Below are positions 39,045 to 48,767 of a stretch of DNA of 64,000 nt, piece by piece. The DNA lies in assembly GCF_014205685.1 (NCBI RefSeq), contig NZ_JACIIU010000012.1, forward strand, positions 28,243 through 92,242, read 5' to 3'. The translations under genes and the position numbers were made by a program. The notes beneath the pieces are model-generated. The model did not search any database. It had not been told where the DNA came from and saw nothing but the letters and a program-made list of their open reading frames with translations. The first letter of the stretch is position 1. Each line of letters begins with the position of its first letter. This DNA is from Paenochrobactrum gallinarii (GTDB lineage: Bacteria > Pseudomonadota > Alphaproteobacteria > Rhizobiales > Rhizobiaceae).

Positions 39045-39272
39045 TTAGACAGCGAACAAGAGCAGAAGCGCGATGAGCAAGGAGAAAATGCCCAGAGCTT
39101 CCGTAACAGCGAAACCGAACACCAGACGGCCGAACTGGCTGTCAGCTGCAGATGGGTTACGCAGTGCACCTGAAAGGTAGCTGCCGAAGATGTTGCCGAG
39201 ACCGAGGGCCGTACCGGCCATACCGAAACAGGCAAGACCCGCGCCGATGTATTTTGCTGCTTCCGCTTCCAT
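39045..39272 (-). CDS. atpE: F-type ATP synthase subunit c
   Basis: 75 residues, a two-helix hairpin proteolipid forming the rotor ring. The polar loop RNP is at 38-40, and the proton-binding carboxylate is Glu58 in [13 protein letters not shown]. The first helix has the GxGxG-like run [15 protein letters not shown] glutamate rather than aspartate carrier is usual here. It has a good Shine-Dalgarno (AGGAG) upstream. Confidence 0.96.
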   Translation of the reverse strand: MEAEAAKYIGAGLACFGMAGTALGLGNIFGSYLSGALRNPSAADSQFGRLVFGFAVTEALGIFSLLIALLLLFAV

Positions 39273-39341
39273 GATGAGCTCCTTTTGGATTAATTAGCTA
39301 TGCGGATTTCTGTTCTGGCGGAAATCCGCCGGCGAGAAGTT

Positions 39342-40091
39342 TTAGTGACCAGCATGCACCGCGTCATTGATGTACATGCAAGTTAAGACTGTGAAAACAT
39401 AGGCCTGCAGGAATGCAACGAGGAATTCCAGTGCAGTGATGGCAACCGTCATGAAGAGCGGGAGAATTGCGCCACCAATACCGATAGGACCAAGTGCAGC
39501 CATTGAAACAATGAAGCCTGCAAAGATCTTAAGGGTGATGTGTCCAGCCAGCATACTGGCGAAAAGACGAACTGAAAGACTGATCGGACGTGACAGGAAC
39601 GAAATCACTTCAATGATCGATACCAGTGGTACGATGATCATCGGGACGCCCTGCGGCACGAACAGTTTCAGGAAACCAAAACCATGCTTGTAGAAACCGT
39701 AAATGATCACAGTTCCGATAACGAGGATGGAGAGGGCAAAAGTAACAATGATCTGACTGGTAATCGTATAGAAATACGGGAACAGACCAAGGAAGTTTGC
39801 AACGAGAATGAACATGAACAGGGTAAATACAAAGGGGAAGAATTTCATACCCTTTGACCCGGCCGAGTCCCTTAGGCTCGTCGCGACAAATTCATAAGCC
39901 ATTTCTGCCACTGACTGCATACGGGTTGGTACAAGACCGCGACCCGATGAAGAAAGGAAAAGAAACGCTGAAGCCACAACCACAGTTGCGACCATAAAAG
40001 CTGATGCGTTGGTGAAAGAGAGGTCGACACCGCCGACGTCGATAGGAATCCACCGGGAAATTTGGAACTGATGGATCGGATCGTTTGCCAC
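39342..40091 (-). CDS. atpB: F-type ATP synthase subunit a
   Basis: 249 residues with about six membrane segments. The essential stator arginine R175 is in [16 protein letters not shown], next to the proton half-channels, and the conserved [16 protein letters not shown] run is near 95-107. The C-terminal part has [16 protein letters not shown]. It forms the proton path with the c ring. It follows atpI by about 130 bp. Confidence 0.96.
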   Translation of the reverse strand: MANDPIHQFQISRWIPIDVGGVDLSFTNASAFMVATVVVASAFLFLSSSGRGLVPTRMQSVAEMAYEFVATSLRDSAGSKGMKFFPFVFTLFMFILVANFLGLFPYFYTITSQIIVTFALSILVIGTVIIYGFYKHGFGFLKLFVPQGVPMIIVPLVSIIEVISFLSRPISLSVRLFASMLAGHITLKIFAGFIVSMAALGPIGIGGAILPLFMTVAITALEFLVAFLQAYVFTVLTCMYINDAVHAGH

Positions 40092-40221
40092 CTTAACCTC
40101 GTCTATCGTCCGTTGCCCGCAGGCGTTGAAGTCACCGGCTTTTACAAGCCTTTCACGAAAAGTGCATTACACAAGTTTCGCACTAAGTCAAAATTGTCTT
40201 AGCAATACGCCAACACAATAT

Positions 40222-40626
40222 CTATTCTTTTTCGTGCTCTTGCGCTCTTAAACTTAAGTCGTCTTTTTCAGCGACTTTGCCAGTAACGCGTAGCACGTTC
40301 AGAACGCCTGCTGCAAAGCCAAGCATGAGGAAGATAATTAATCCCCAAGGCGATGTAGCAGCAACCTGATCAATAGACCAGCCAATTAGCGCTCCAACTA
40401 CAATTCCGGCGATAAATTCGCTGGATATTTTCATGGCCTGCGCAACTTGAGCTGAATTCTCAGATCGCTCGTCCTTTGAATTTTGTTTCTTAAGCGCCCC
40501 TTTTTTGACCAAATTGGCCTCTAGCTTGCTTAAGCGTTCAGCAAAATTCGATGAAGGTGAACCTTGCTGTCCGTCTTGTGCACCGTCAGATTCCGATGGC
40601 TTCTTAAGGTCTTTGTCACCTGCCAT
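40222..40626 (-). CDS. atpI: AtpI/AtpZ-type ATP synthase assembly protein
   Basis: 134 residues. A polar Lys/Ser/Asp-rich N-terminal half precedes two membrane helices (about 72-92 and 96-115, with GIVVGALIGWSIDQ and IFLMLGFAAGVLNVLR). This layout fits the AtpI/AtpZ accessory proteins that precede atpB and help assemble the c ring. It carries AGGAGG-like purines upstream and heads the F0 gene group. Confidence 0.88.
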   Translation of the reverse strand: MAGDKDLKKPSESDGAQDGQQGSPSSNFAERLSKLEANLVKKGALKKQNSKDERSENSAQVAQAMKISSEFIAGIVVGALIGWSIDQVAATSPWGLIIFLMLGFAAGVLNVLRVTGKVAEKDDLSLRAQEHEKE

Positions 40627-40827
40627 GAAGAACCTCCTTTATATGCGTAAGAGGAGAAAAAAGCTCACTTTCAAGTTGCGCGCAACATATTGGCACGCCG
40701 CCTTCTAGTCAAGGCGCTGAAACACATCACTTAGCAGGTTTTTTACCTAATAAAATCAATGTGTTATAAAAAATTCATTTTTGCACACGCTTTACAAGGC
40801 CACTCAAAGCACCGAATCTCTCAAAAA

Positions 40828-42132
40828 TCAGCTCCATCCGCCGTAACGAGTACGGTAGAAAATATGCAGTCCGATTTGTGAAACTTTCACCATTGTCGGA
40901 CCCCATTTGGGGCTGACATAAGTGGCATGATAATGAGTAGCAGAGCCCACTTCCGGCAACCAGATCTGACCGGCAGAGACAGTTTTTGCCACCTGCTTGG
41001 CCATCTCCCACTCAGCCATTTCCGTGACACGATGCTTTTGCCCGTCACAGGCGAAGGAAAACTGGCAGGCATTCAGCATATTTTGGTTTTGATAAACCAC
41101 ACCACAGATCGTGGCCGGATAGGCTGGATTTCGCACGCGATTGAGCACAACCTGTGCAACACCCACCTGGCCTTTTACGGTTTCGCCGCGTGCTTCATAA
41201 TAGACCGCTTCAGCCAGGCACTGCTGTTGCTTCTTCTCAAATGCAGCTGGAGGCAGAGGGGCTGCAGCCCATGCGTGATCTTTAGGACCGATTGGCGGAA
41301 CAAAGCGCCCATTCGATTCATCCGGCGTGAGAATCGTTTCAAAAGGTGAATTACGCGCATAATCCGGTTTTGGCGGCGCATAACCAAGCGCCAGAGAATC
41401 AGGCGTATCATTGGTGATCAGGCTTGCCAGCATGGACGGAACCGGCACTTTAGGCTTAGCAACAACCGGCCTGTGAAAAGCCATCGTAATTGCAATTTCC
41501 TGCCCCTCAATCGGCGATTTATCAAAGCGCATTTTTGCATCGGATTTTTCTGCCGGACGGGAAATCATGCTCACACGGTCAAGCAAACTGCCGGCACTAA
41601 AAGCGCGTTGCGGCGCGACCGGCGCAATAGTAACGATTCGCCCCTGCTTATCGGCGCGCACGATACGCCCCTCATCCGGATCAGGATCATCAACACCAAG
41701 CTTTGCCTGACGACTGACACCACCCACAGCCACCTTGCCGATACCTTCGACATTAATACCAGCGGCCGCAACCGAGCCTGTAATCAACGAGGCGTCAACA
41801 AATTGCATCTCCGCCTTATGAACGGAACCCGCAGGCGCTGGCGTCATATAAGCAGTCCAGCGATTATCGCCCTGCTCGGATGATGTCACAAGGCTGGCCA
41901 TATCCTGAAAGGCAATAGCGGTTGTGCTCAGCAGGCTGAATGCCGCTGCCATCATTGCAGGAGCAATAACACCGTGACGTGACTGCTCAACGCGCGGATA
42001 AGCGCGAACGGCATAATAACGCCCATCCTCAGGGCAATAACCCTGAGCCGGATATTGCCACTCTGTTTGTGACAGGCCTTTGGAACGGCGGCCAAACTTC
42101 CGCAGTGACAAAAAGCGCACCGAACTCTCCAC
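40828..42132 (-). CDS. Cell wall hydrolase, SleB (Hydrolase_2) family
   Basis: 434 residues. After a cytoplasmic-looking N-terminus of about 55 residues a hydrophobic stretch (about 56-74, VIAPAMMAAAFSLLSTTAIAF) may anchor the protein or act as a signal. A long variable region (75-310) follows. The C-terminal SleB domain (about 312-432) starts CLAEAVYYEARGE with the likely catalytic glutamate and continues GQVGVAQVVLNRV, NACQFSFACDG and ATHYHATYVSPKW. Family members cleave peptidoglycan; in Rhizobiales they act in division or growth, not sporulation. The start may lie a little downstream. Confidence 0.88.
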   Translation of the reverse strand: MESSVRFLSLRKFGRRSKGLSQTEWQYPAQGYCPEDGRYYAVRAYPRVEQSRHGVIAPAMMAAAFSLLSTTAIAFQDMASLVTSSEQGDNRWTAYMTPAPAGSVHKAEMQFVDASLITGSVAAAGINVEGIGKVAVGGVSRQAKLGVDDPDPDEGRIVRADKQGRIVTIAPVAPQRAFSAGSLLDRVSMISRPAEKSDAKMRFDKSPIEGQEIAITMAFHRPVVAKPKVPVPSMLASLITNDTPDSLALGYAPPKPDYARNSPFETILTPDESNGRFVPPIGPKDHAWAAAPLPPAAFEKKQQQCLAEAVYYEARGETVKGQVGVAQVVLNRVRNPAYPATICGVVYQNQNMLNACQFSFACDGQKHRVTEMAEWEMAKQVAKTVSAGQIWLPEVGSATHYHATYVSPKWGPTMVKVSQIGLHIFYRTRYGGWS

Positions 42133-42395
42133 TCAATTAACACCGAACTCACTCAACTGACGCCGATAATGAAGTATTAACCTTGATGGATAGTTAACAA
42201 GAGTGCATTAATATCTCGGTAATATTGGTAAATGATTTATTAAATCATGTAATTAATTGCAAATTTAAAATAACGATTAAACAATCCACCTATTCATTAA
42301 ATATAAATCCACATAAAACAAAATATTAACCGCTACAATAAAAGAAAAAAACTTACTTATTCAATACAAAAAAATAACATCTTTTTCAAAAAACA
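42133..42395. other. AT-rich intergenic region
   Basis: No gene is visible between the cell wall hydrolase and the terminator of der. The stretch is very A/T-rich and contains a near-perfect palindrome ATGATTTA-t-TAAATCAT (42232-42248). It should carry the hydrolase promoter; no clear -35/-10 pair stands out. Confidence 0.5.
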
Positions 42396-42428
42396 AAAAA
42401 CTCCGGAACATTGCCCGGAGTTTTTATC
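42396..42428 (-). terminator. Terminator after der
   Basis: The stem AAAAACTCCGG/CCGGAGTTTTT with a 7-8 base loop, followed on the minus strand by T residues. It lies 20 bp past the der stop. Confidence 0.85.
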
Positions 42429-42447
42429 ATTTCAGAAAACGTTAATT

Positions 42448-43908
42448 TCAACGCTTTTTCTTTGCGCGGTTGGCAAAAGGATTATCCGATGTACGCAACG
42501 ACAAGCGGATCGGAACCCCCGGCATCTCGAATGTGTCACGCAAACCGTTAATCAAATAACGGACATAAGATTGCGGCATCACATCCGGACGCGAGCAGGA
42601 AACCACGAAGCCTGGCGGGCGGGTCTTGATCTGCGTCATATATTTGACCTTCAGACGACGGCCGGCAACGGCTGGCGGCGGATGATGGGTGATAACCCCT
42701 TCCAGCCAGCGGTTAAGCTTACCTGTCGAAATACGACGGTTCCAGATTTCATCTGTAATCGCCACATTTTCCATCAGCTTATCAATGCCCTGCCCGCGCT
42801 CACCTGAAATCGGCACAGCACGGATACCGCGCACCTGCGGCAACAAACGGGCAGTTTTTTCGTAAAGGTCAGCAAGCACCATCTGGCGGTCTTCCACCAG
42901 ATCCCACTTGTTGAACGCAATAATCGGAGCGCGGCCTTCACGGATAATCAGATCAGCGATCTGCAAATCCTGCTTTTCAAACGGGATAGTCGCATCAAGC
43001 ACAATGATGACAACTTCTGCAAAGCGAATAGCATTCAGCCCATCAGATACAGCGAGCTTTTCGAGCTTTTCCTGCACGCGTGATTTACGGCGCAGACCAG
43101 CTGTGTCAAACAATTTGATCTGACGACCACGCCATTCCCAATCGACAGAAATCGAATCACGGGTAATACCGGCTTCAGGGCCAGTCAGCAGCCGGTCTTC
43201 ACCCAGCATCGTGTTGATGAGTGTCGACTTACCGGCATTCGGACGGCCAACAATAGCAATACGCAATGGCTTGGTCGGATCATAGGCCGGAACATTTTCT
43301 GCATCCGGGTCTTCGATATCATCACCAACGAGTGCGCCGATGGCAGCGGGTGTGAAAACAGCGTCAGCAGCCTGTTCGGCTTCCTCGGCTTTTTCACGGG
43401 CAAAAACCCGCTCTTCGCCAAGTACTTCAACAATAGCATCACGCAGATCAGCCATACCAAGACCATGCTCGGCAGAAATCGGGCATGGCTCACCAAGGCC
43501 CAGCGTATAGGCATCATAAAGACCGCCCTGACTGCCGCGCGCTTCGGTCTTGTTCACAACCAGAATAACCGGACGACCGGATTTGCGCACCATTTCGCCA
43601 AAAGTCAGATCGGCAGGTGTCACACCGGATTTTGCATCAACAACAAATAAAATGGCATCCGCTTCGGTCATCGCCAGTTCTGTCTGGGCACGCATCCGTG
43701 CTTCCAGCGTGTCATTGGCAGCGTCTTCCAAACCTGCCGTATCGATGACCTGAAACCTTAAATCATAAAGTTTCGCATCATGCATCCGGCGGTCACGGGT
43801 AACGCCTGGCAGGTCATCCACCAGCGCGAGCTTGCGCCCGACCAGTCGGTTGAACAAAGTTGACTTGCCGACATTCGGACGTCCGATAATAGCAAGAGTA
43901 AAAGACAT
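42448..43908 (-). CDS. der: Ribosome biogenesis GTPase Der (EngA)
   Basis: 486 residues with two tandem GTPase domains. G1 loops are GRPNVGKST (8-16) and GRPNAGKST (about 222-230). G3 is DTAGLED and DTAGLRRK, and G4 is NKTE and NKWD. A C-terminal KH-like domain (about 395-480) with [25 protein letters not shown] sequence completes it. Der acts in late assembly of the 50S subunit. It lies downstream of the TPR membrane protein on the same strand with a 113-bp gap. Confidence 0.97.
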   Translation of the reverse strand: MSFTLAIIGRPNVGKSTLFNRLVGRKLALVDDLPGVTRDRRMHDAKLYDLRFQVIDTAGLEDAANDTLEARMRAQTELAMTEADAILFVVDAKSGVTPADLTFGEMVRKSGRPVILVVNKTEARGSQGGLYDAYTLGLGEPCPISAEHGLGMADLRDAIVEVLGEERVFAREKAEEAEQAADAVFTPAAIGALVGDDIEDPDAENVPAYDPTKPLRIAIVGRPNAGKSTLINTMLGEDRLLTGPEAGITRDSISVDWEWRGRQIKLFDTAGLRRKSRVQEKLEKLAVSDGLNAIRFAEVVIIVLDATIPFEKQDLQIADLIIREGRAPIIAFNKWDLVEDRQMVLADLYEKTARLLPQVRGIRAVPISGERGQGIDKLMENVAITDEIWNRRISTGKLNRWLEGVITHHPPPAVAGRRLKVKYMTQIKTRPPGFVVSCSRPDVMPQSYVRYLINGLRDTFEMPGVPIRLSLRTSDNPFANRAKKKR

Positions 43909-44021
43909 TGAAGGGCTTTCCCCATATCGTCATAAGAGCACCTGAAAGCCATGCCATCAGATGCCCCGTTTTTCTTAAAGTTTAATACCGTCTATCAAAC
44001 AGCGGTATTATTCGTAAAATA

Positions 44022-44693
44022 TCAGCCTTCAGACAAAGTGCCTGCGCCACGCATCAGGTCGAGCATGGTGTTGGCACGCTGGCGAAGATTAGGCGGAGCA
44101 ACAGCATCATCGGCATTCTGCTTGAACAGCTTGGCCGCATCTTCGTTGCGCCCTGCCTTCCATGCAGCCAGAGCCAAAGTTTCGCGGGCGCTGTGGCGCA
44201 TCGGATTGCTGTCAGCTGACAGGGTTTCCACGCGCTTGGCCACATCGTCATAAGAGCCGCTATCGACCAGAATATAAGCTGCACGCAAACGCGCCATGTC
44301 GCGCAATGGTGCAGGAATTGCATTATCCTGTGAAGCCTTATCAAAAGCTTCAACGGCAGCTTTCGCATCACCTTTTTGCAACAGCACAGTGGCTGCACGT
44401 AATTGCGCCAAGGCCGGATAAGAACCATAACCGGTTTTTTCCAGATCATCGAGCGCAGTCAAAGCTTCATCATTTTTGCCCTCGGAGGCCAGATCAAGAG
44501 CCGCCAAGAACTTATCGCCCGAAGCAGACGATTTGCTGGCTGTCCAGCTTGTATAAGCGACATTAGCAGCCGTGCCCAAAACAATGGCCACTGCGCAACC
44601 GATAATCAACGGACCAAACCGCCGCCAGACAGCTTTTGCCTGATCGGACCGGAGTTCTTCGTTTACCTCGCGAATGAAGCTATCGTCTGCCAT
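44022..44693 (-). CDS. YfgM-like TPR membrane protein
   Basis: 223 residues. The N-terminus is EVNEELRSDQAKAVWRRFGPLIIG, and a membrane helix follows (about 27-47, IIGCAVAIVLGTAANVAYTSW). A periplasmic-side helical repeat region comes next with FDKASQDNAIPAPLRDMARLRAAYIL and ALAAWKAGRNEDAAKLF. The layout matches the YfgM/TPR_21 family, an ancillary factor near SecYEG and periplasmic chaperones. It precedes der on the same strand, an arrangement usual for this family (YfgM-BamB-Der), although bamB is not found here. Confidence 0.85.
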   Translation of the reverse strand: MADDSFIREVNEELRSDQAKAVWRRFGPLIIGCAVAIVLGTAANVAYTSWTASKSSASGDKFLAALDLASEGKNDEALTALDDLEKTGYGSYPALAQLRAATVLLQKGDAKAAVEAFDKASQDNAIPAPLRDMARLRAAYILVDSGSYDDVAKRVETLSADSNPMRHSARETLALAAWKAGRNEDAAKLFKQNADDAVAPPNLRQRANTMLDLMRGAGTLSEG

Positions 44694-45038
44694 GAACCTG
44701 CCGTCTGAACCTTGAGTTTCTATTTGCTTTAATGCCAGCCACAGAACCGGACACCAAAGCTGATCACTTTAACTTAAATGAGCTTTTAATCGGAATTTGC
44801 AGCATTTGTAAGCCCTGACAGACAAATAAGCTGCCGCTTCCACCGCAAGTCTGATTATTCTCTGATATCAATGACCTGACCTTTGCCACATTCAACATCT
44901 AGAAAACAGCCCTGTTGCCTGACATCTGCATTATAAATGTGGTTATAACAACCCGTTTCAAAGAATCAGGAACAGATAATATCTTCGTGGCATGGCTTTT
45001 TGCCTGCTATTCTGTCCGAACTATGATTGGCCTTGTTA
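44694..45038. other. Intergenic region without visible gene
   Basis: 345 bp between the divergent YfgM-like and polysaccharide deacetylase genes. I see no RNA gene, strong hairpin or further coding frame here. Two divergent promoters are expected but not recognisable. Confidence 0.5.
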
Positions 45039-46007
45039 ATGCGTTTTCTCAATTTTGCCGCCGCCTTTTCCTTGATTTTCAGCCAAACCGTAATGACGGC
45101 AACAGCGGCAGAACCCAAGACGCAATATGTGCTGATTTCTTTTGACGGCGCGCATGACAATGCACTTTGGGCAAGAAGCCGCGAATTTGCCAAACAAACG
45201 GATGCGAAATTCACCTATTTTCTCTCATGTGTCTTTTTATTGCAGCGCGCTGACCGCAACCAATATCAGCCGCCCAAATTAAAACGCAGCAGCTCTAATG
45301 TCGGCTTTGCACAAGATAAACAGGAAGTGGAAACGCGCCTTCAGCATATCTGGCAAGCGCATTTGGAAGGCCACGAGATTGCCAGTCATGGCTGCGGCCA
45401 TTTTGACGGCAAAGCATGGAGCGCCAAAGATTGGGATCAGGAGATCAGCGAGTTCAACCGTATCACCGCCCAGGCCTATAAAGATAATGACATTGCCGGA
45501 GAACCGGCCGAATGGCAGGATTTCGTCGCCAATAAAATCAACGGCTTTCGCGCCCCTTATTTGTCCGACGATAAACCGGTGCAGGATGCACTGCGGAAGA
45601 ACAATTTTATTTATCAGGCATCGGGTGTTGCCAATGCACCGGAGCGCCCGACCGTTAAACAAGGATTGGCAACTTTCGGTCTGCCGCTTATTCCCGAAGG
45701 CCCGTCCAAACGCCCGGTCATTGCCATGGACTATAATTTATATGTGCGCCACTCCAAAGGCAAAGAACAGCCGGAACAAGCCGCCAGTTTTGAAGAGCGC
45801 AGTTATCAGGCTTTCAAAACAGCTTTTGACAAAGAATATAATGGCAAACGCGCACCATTTCAGATGGGTTTCCATTTTGTCCTGATGAATGATGGCGCTT
45901 ATTGGCGCGCTATGGAACGTCTCGCCCGCGAGGTTTGCGACAAGCCGGATGTGAAATGCACCAGCTATCAAAATTATCTGGCGGAAACTTCTGCATTTTC
46001 CCGCTAA
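45039..46007 (+). CDS. Polysaccharide deacetylase family protein, exported
   Basis: 322 residues with a signal peptide (about 1-24, ending ATAA). A NodB-like (CE4) domain: VLISFDGAHDN gives the first metal/catalytic Asp, and HEIASHGCGHFDG supplies the His pair. NGFRAPYLSDDKPV gives the RAPY motif, and FQMGFHFVLMNDGAYW near the end replaces the usual leucine-histidine motif. CE4 enzymes deacetylate chitin, peptidoglycan or related sugars; the substrate is unknown. The start at 45039 is the ATG that begins the signal peptide; a TTG 4 codons upstream is possible. A terminator follows. Confidence 0.85.
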   Translation: MRFLNFAAAFSLIFSQTVMTATAAEPKTQYVLISFDGAHDNALWARSREFAKQTDAKFTYFLSCVFLLQRADRNQYQPPKLKRSSSNVGFAQDKQEVETRLQHIWQAHLEGHEIASHGCGHFDGKAWSAKDWDQEISEFNRITAQAYKDNDIAGEPAEWQDFVANKINGFRAPYLSDDKPVQDALRKNNFIYQASGVANAPERPTVKQGLATFGLPLIPEGPSKRPVIAMDYNLYVRHSKGKEQPEQAASFEERSYQAFKTAFDKEYNGKRAPFQMGFHFVLMNDGAYWRAMERLAREVCDKPDVKCTSYQNYLAETSAFSR

Positions 46008-46015
46008 AAGCGCTT

Positions 46016-46051
46016 AAAGAGTGGCCAGTCAAACCGGCCACTCTTTTTATA
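46016..46051 (+). terminator. Terminator after the deacetylase gene
   Basis: An 11-bp stem AAAGAGTGGCC/GGCCACTCTTT, with a 9-base loop and a T-run. Confidence 0.88.
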
Positions 46052-46060
46052 TTGTAAATC

Positions 46061-46408
46061 TTATTTGAAAAATTCTTCGTAAAGCTCAGGCTTGAAGCCG
46101 ACGATGATCTGATCGCCTTTAAGCAAAACCGGACGTTTAATCATCGAAGGCTGTGCCAGCATCAGGCTGATTGCCTTCTGCCCGTTCAGGTCAGCGCGAT
46201 CTTCTTCCGGCAATTTACGAAAAGTAGTACCGGCACGGTTCAGCAATTTTTCCCATCCGGCTTTTCCAGCCCATTGTTCCAGATCTGCCTGCGTGACACC
46301 CTCTTTTTTATAATCATGAAATTTATAGTCGATCCCCGCACTCTCCAGCCAGTTAAAGGCTTTGCGCATCGTATCGCAGCTTTTAATCCCATAAATTGTC
46401 ACGCTCAT
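46061..46408 (-). CDS. ArsC/Spx family reductase-like protein (YffB type)
   Basis: 115 residues, a thioredoxin-fold protein with the single active cysteine in GIKSCDTMRKAFNWLE (C11). It continues FHDYKKEGVTQADLEQW, GTTFRKLPEEDRADLNG and MIKRPVLLKGDQIIVGF. This is the ArsC-like YffB group, not true arsenate reductase; its role is unknown, possibly glutathione-dependent thiol reduction. It lies 130 bp past dsbA with that operon's terminator in between, so it is transcribed separately. Confidence 0.88.
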   Translation of the reverse strand: MSVTIYGIKSCDTMRKAFNWLESAGIDYKFHDYKKEGVTQADLEQWAGKAGWEKLLNRAGTTFRKLPEEDRADLNGQKAISLMLAQPSMIKRPVLLKGDQIIVGFKPELYEEFFK

Positions 46409-46479
46409 CGCTTAACACTCCGATTCATATCACTTCTGATATTCTTCTAAAGCATTGGCGCATTGAAATGAACCTTGCC

Positions 46480-46516
46480 AAATAAAAAGGCAGGTGCGCT
46501 GAACACACCTGCCTTA
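46480..46516 (-). terminator. Terminator after the dsbA operon
   Basis: A 10-bp stem AAGGCAGGTG/CACCTGCCTT with a 9-base loop, followed on the minus strand by TTTTTATTT. It ends the dsbD-tlpA-ldt-dsbA transcript. Confidence 0.88.
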
Positions 46517-46541
46517 TCAATCTTCGCCTGATTGACAAAAA

Positions 46542-47153
46542 TCAGCCGGCGCGCGCCATTTTAATGGCTTCGATCAGGTCTTTTTCCTTCATCACGCCAC
46601 CATATAAACGGGTACCGATGACAAAAGACGGTGTACCGCCAAAATTGAACGCATCACCCTGCGCCATATTGCGCTGCAAAATACCGTCAATCTTATTGGC
46701 ATGCTTTTTATAGGTGGCTTCCAGCTTTGCCGGATCAAGACCATCTTTTTTTAATGCTGCATCAACTTGCTCTTTCGTCAAACGGCCAGGCGTTTTCATC
46801 AAAGCATCCATCGCCTTGACATATTGGCCATTTTCTTCTGCCGCCAAAACAAGATTGGCCGCATAAGTGGAAGGCTCACCAAAAATCACCCAGTCCTTCA
46901 TCACCAGACGCACATTGCCGTCGCGCTTAACCACATCAAGCAATTCGCCATGGCCTTTTTTGCAATAAGGGCACTGGTAATCGAAATACTCAACAATGGT
47001 GACATCGCCTTTCGGATTGCCCAGAACCGGAATTTCCGGATCATAAAGCACCTCATTGACGCTTGGCATATTCTGGGCAAATGCTGTCGTCCCAAGCATC
47101 ATGCCTGCGGTACCTGCAACAGAAGCCGCCAAAATCTGACGTCGGTTCAACAT
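46542..47153 (-). CDS. DsbA-family thiol-disulfide oxidoreductase
   Basis: 203 residues. An RR-containing signal (NRRQILAASVAGTAGMM, residues 3-19) resembles a twin-arginine leader, cleaved after TTAFA near 26. The thioredoxin-like domain has active site CPYC (C61, C64) in VEYFDYQCPYCKKGH and cis-Pro in GGTPSFVIG near 174. It ends LIEAIKMARAG. DsbA proteins donate disulfides to secreted proteins; related ScsC/DsbG types isomerise. AGGAG lies 9 bases upstream and inside the preceding gene; its ATG is 1 bp from the L,D-transpeptidase stop. Confidence 0.92.
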   Translation of the reverse strand: MLNRRQILAASVAGTAGMMLGTTAFAQNMPSVNEVLYDPEIPVLGNPKGDVTIVEYFDYQCPYCKKGHGELLDVVKRDGNVRLVMKDWVIFGEPSTYAANLVLAAEENGQYVKAMDALMKTPGRLTKEQVDAALKKDGLDPAKLEATYKKHANKIDGILQRNMAQGDAFNFGGTPSFVIGTRLYGGVMKEKDLIEAIKMARAG

Positions 47154-47154
47154 T

Positions 47155-47949
47155 TTAAAATTCTCCTTTTCCGGATTCCTGCTGGTTCAGCACCACCACT
47201 TTGGAGCCAGCCGGTACACGCTTGTGCAAATCAAGAATATCTTGGTTAAACAGACGGATACAGCCTGACGATGCGGCCTTACCGACTGACCAGGGCTGGT
47301 TGGTGCCGTGAATACGATAAAGTGTGTCCTGACCGTTGCGGTGCAGATAAAGGGCGCGCGCACCAAGCGGATTGCTGACACCGCCTTCCAGTCCACTGGC
47401 ATATTTGGCATAGTGTTCCGGATTACGCTTGATCATATTTTGTGTTGGCGTCCAGCGCGGCCATGAAGCCTTGCGGGCAATGTCGGCAGAACCGGAGAAT
47501 GCAAGTCCCGCCCTGCCGACACCAACCGCATAGCGCATGGCGCGATTATTCGGCATCACCAGATAAAGATAACGCTTATAAGGATCAACAATCACAGTGC
47601 CGACCGGATGCGAGGTCTTATAATTTACTTCCTGACGCAGATTACGCTTTTCAACCTTTGAAATATCAATAGCCGGAATGACGTTGCCGTTGTCGTTAAC
47701 GGCAGCATACATTTTTGCGTAATTGCTGAGATCAGCAGTTTTCGTCTCCTGCTTAGACTTCGCAATTTCAACCGGTGTAACAGGTGCCGTTACAGATGCG
47801 GCAACTGTTGCACCGGCTGTTGTTGCAGGCTTGGTGGTGTTGCAGGCAGCAAGCAGCAAAGGCAAAACGCCCAGCATCAGCAATCGTCCGGTAACATTTC
47901 CGGTGCGGTTTTTGATATGTGAAGTGAGTGCCACAGTGATGTCCTTCAT
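47155..47949 (-). CDS. L,D-transpeptidase, YkuD family lipoprotein
   Basis: 264 residues. A lipoprotein signal ends in the lipobox LLAAC (acylated Cys near residue 36), so the enzyme should be membrane-anchored. A Thr/Ala/Val-rich spacer precedes the YkuD domain (about 125-260). GTVIVDPYKRYLYLV, PLGARALYLHRNGQDTLYRIHGTNQPW and the catalytic SSGCIRLFN (Cys near 230) are visible. Such enzymes make 3-3 cross-links in peptidoglycan or attach outer-membrane proteins. The catalytic thiol makes it redox-sensitive. It is flanked by TlpA-like and DsbA genes in one operon; the start at 47949 is the first good Met after a longer open frame. Confidence 0.9.
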   Translation of the reverse strand: MKDITVALTSHIKNRTGNVTGRLLMLGVLPLLLAACNTTKPATTAGATVAASVTAPVTPVEIAKSKQETKTADLSNYAKMYAAVNDNGNVIPAIDISKVEKRNLRQEVNYKTSHPVGTVIVDPYKRYLYLVMPNNRAMRYAVGVGRAGLAFSGSADIARKASWPRWTPTQNMIKRNPEHYAKYASGLEGGVSNPLGARALYLHRNGQDTLYRIHGTNQPWSVGKAASSGCIRLFNQDILDLHKRVPAGSKVVVLNQQESGKGEF

Positions 47950-47968
47950 TCTGTGCTTAATTAAAGCT

Positions 47969-48766
47969 TTAATTGCTGAGACGTTTGATATTGGATTGCA
48001 GTGTTTCGCGGGATATTTCACCAAGATGTGCAGATCTCAGAATTCCATCGGCACTGATAAATAAAGTAGCAGGCAATCCGGGAGCGCCATAATGGCGTGA
48101 CAGATCAGAAAACTGATCCATAATGATTTGCGGCAAGACTATATTATGTTGCTGCAAATATTTTTGAATAGCAGCCTGCCCCTCACCCTGATTGGCAAAG
48201 ATAAATTCTGCCTGATCATTATTGGCAGCCAGATCCGCCATCATCGGCATTTCGCGGCGGCATGGCGGACACCAGCTCGCCCAGAGATTAACCACCAGCG
48301 GTTTGCCACTCGTCTGATCAAAACGAAATTCGTCTTGCTTCATGGTCTGAAAGCTTTGCGGCGGTAATGCAATCGCCTGCGTCGTAGCGGTTAAAATGCC
48401 GATACCGTTCCACACAAACACCGCACATGCTACCGGAACCAGCGCCCAAAGCCGCAAGGCTATTGATGGCAGCGCAAAGATAACTGCTAAGCCAATTGCA
48501 ACAGCTGCACCCGGCCAGTAGAAACCGCCCTGCCATAGTGAGAAAATACGTAATGGCTCCTGAGAGAAACTCTCCCAGTTTAAAATCACATGGCCAAGAC
48601 GCGCACCAACAACCGCGCCGATCAGCACGATCCATGACCAGCGATTAAAGCGCTGATCCACTTTGCTGCTCATCACGCCGGTGATGATTAAAAAGGCGGC
48701 CATTGCCAGCACCACCGCAAAACGGCTGCCATCCATTACCAGAGGCCCCATTGAAACAGCATTCAT
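47969..48766 (-). CDS. TlpA-like thioredoxin fused to an Lgt-like membrane domain
   Basis: 265 residues. Residues about 14-125 form four hydrophobic helices resembling prolipoprotein diacylglyceryl transferase (Lgt): VVGARLGHVIL (R56) and LWQGGFYWPGAAVAIG. In Lgt the second motif normally has a His (GGMSFHGG-like); here it is Trp-Pro (W84-P85), so Lgt catalysis is unlikely. The C-terminal thioredoxin domain (about 140-265) has CPPC (C166, C169) in LWASWCPPCRREMP and cis-Pro in GLPATLFI. It is a membrane-bound periplasmic thiol reductase. The ATG at 48766 has AGGTGG 8 bases upstream and is 1 bp from the dsbD stop. Confidence 0.88.
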   Translation of the reverse strand: MNAVSMGPLVMDGSRFAVVLAMAAFLIITGVMSSKVDQRFNRWSWIVLIGAVVGARLGHVILNWESFSQEPLRIFSLWQGGFYWPGAAVAIGLAVIFALPSIALRLWALVPVACAVFVWNGIGILTATTQAIALPPQSFQTMKQDEFRFDQTSGKPLVVNLWASWCPPCRREMPMMADLAANNDQAEFIFANQGEGQAAIQKYLQQHNIVLPQIIMDQFSDLSRHYGAPGLPATLFISADGILRSAHLGEISRETLQSNIKRLSN

Positions 48767-48767
48767 A

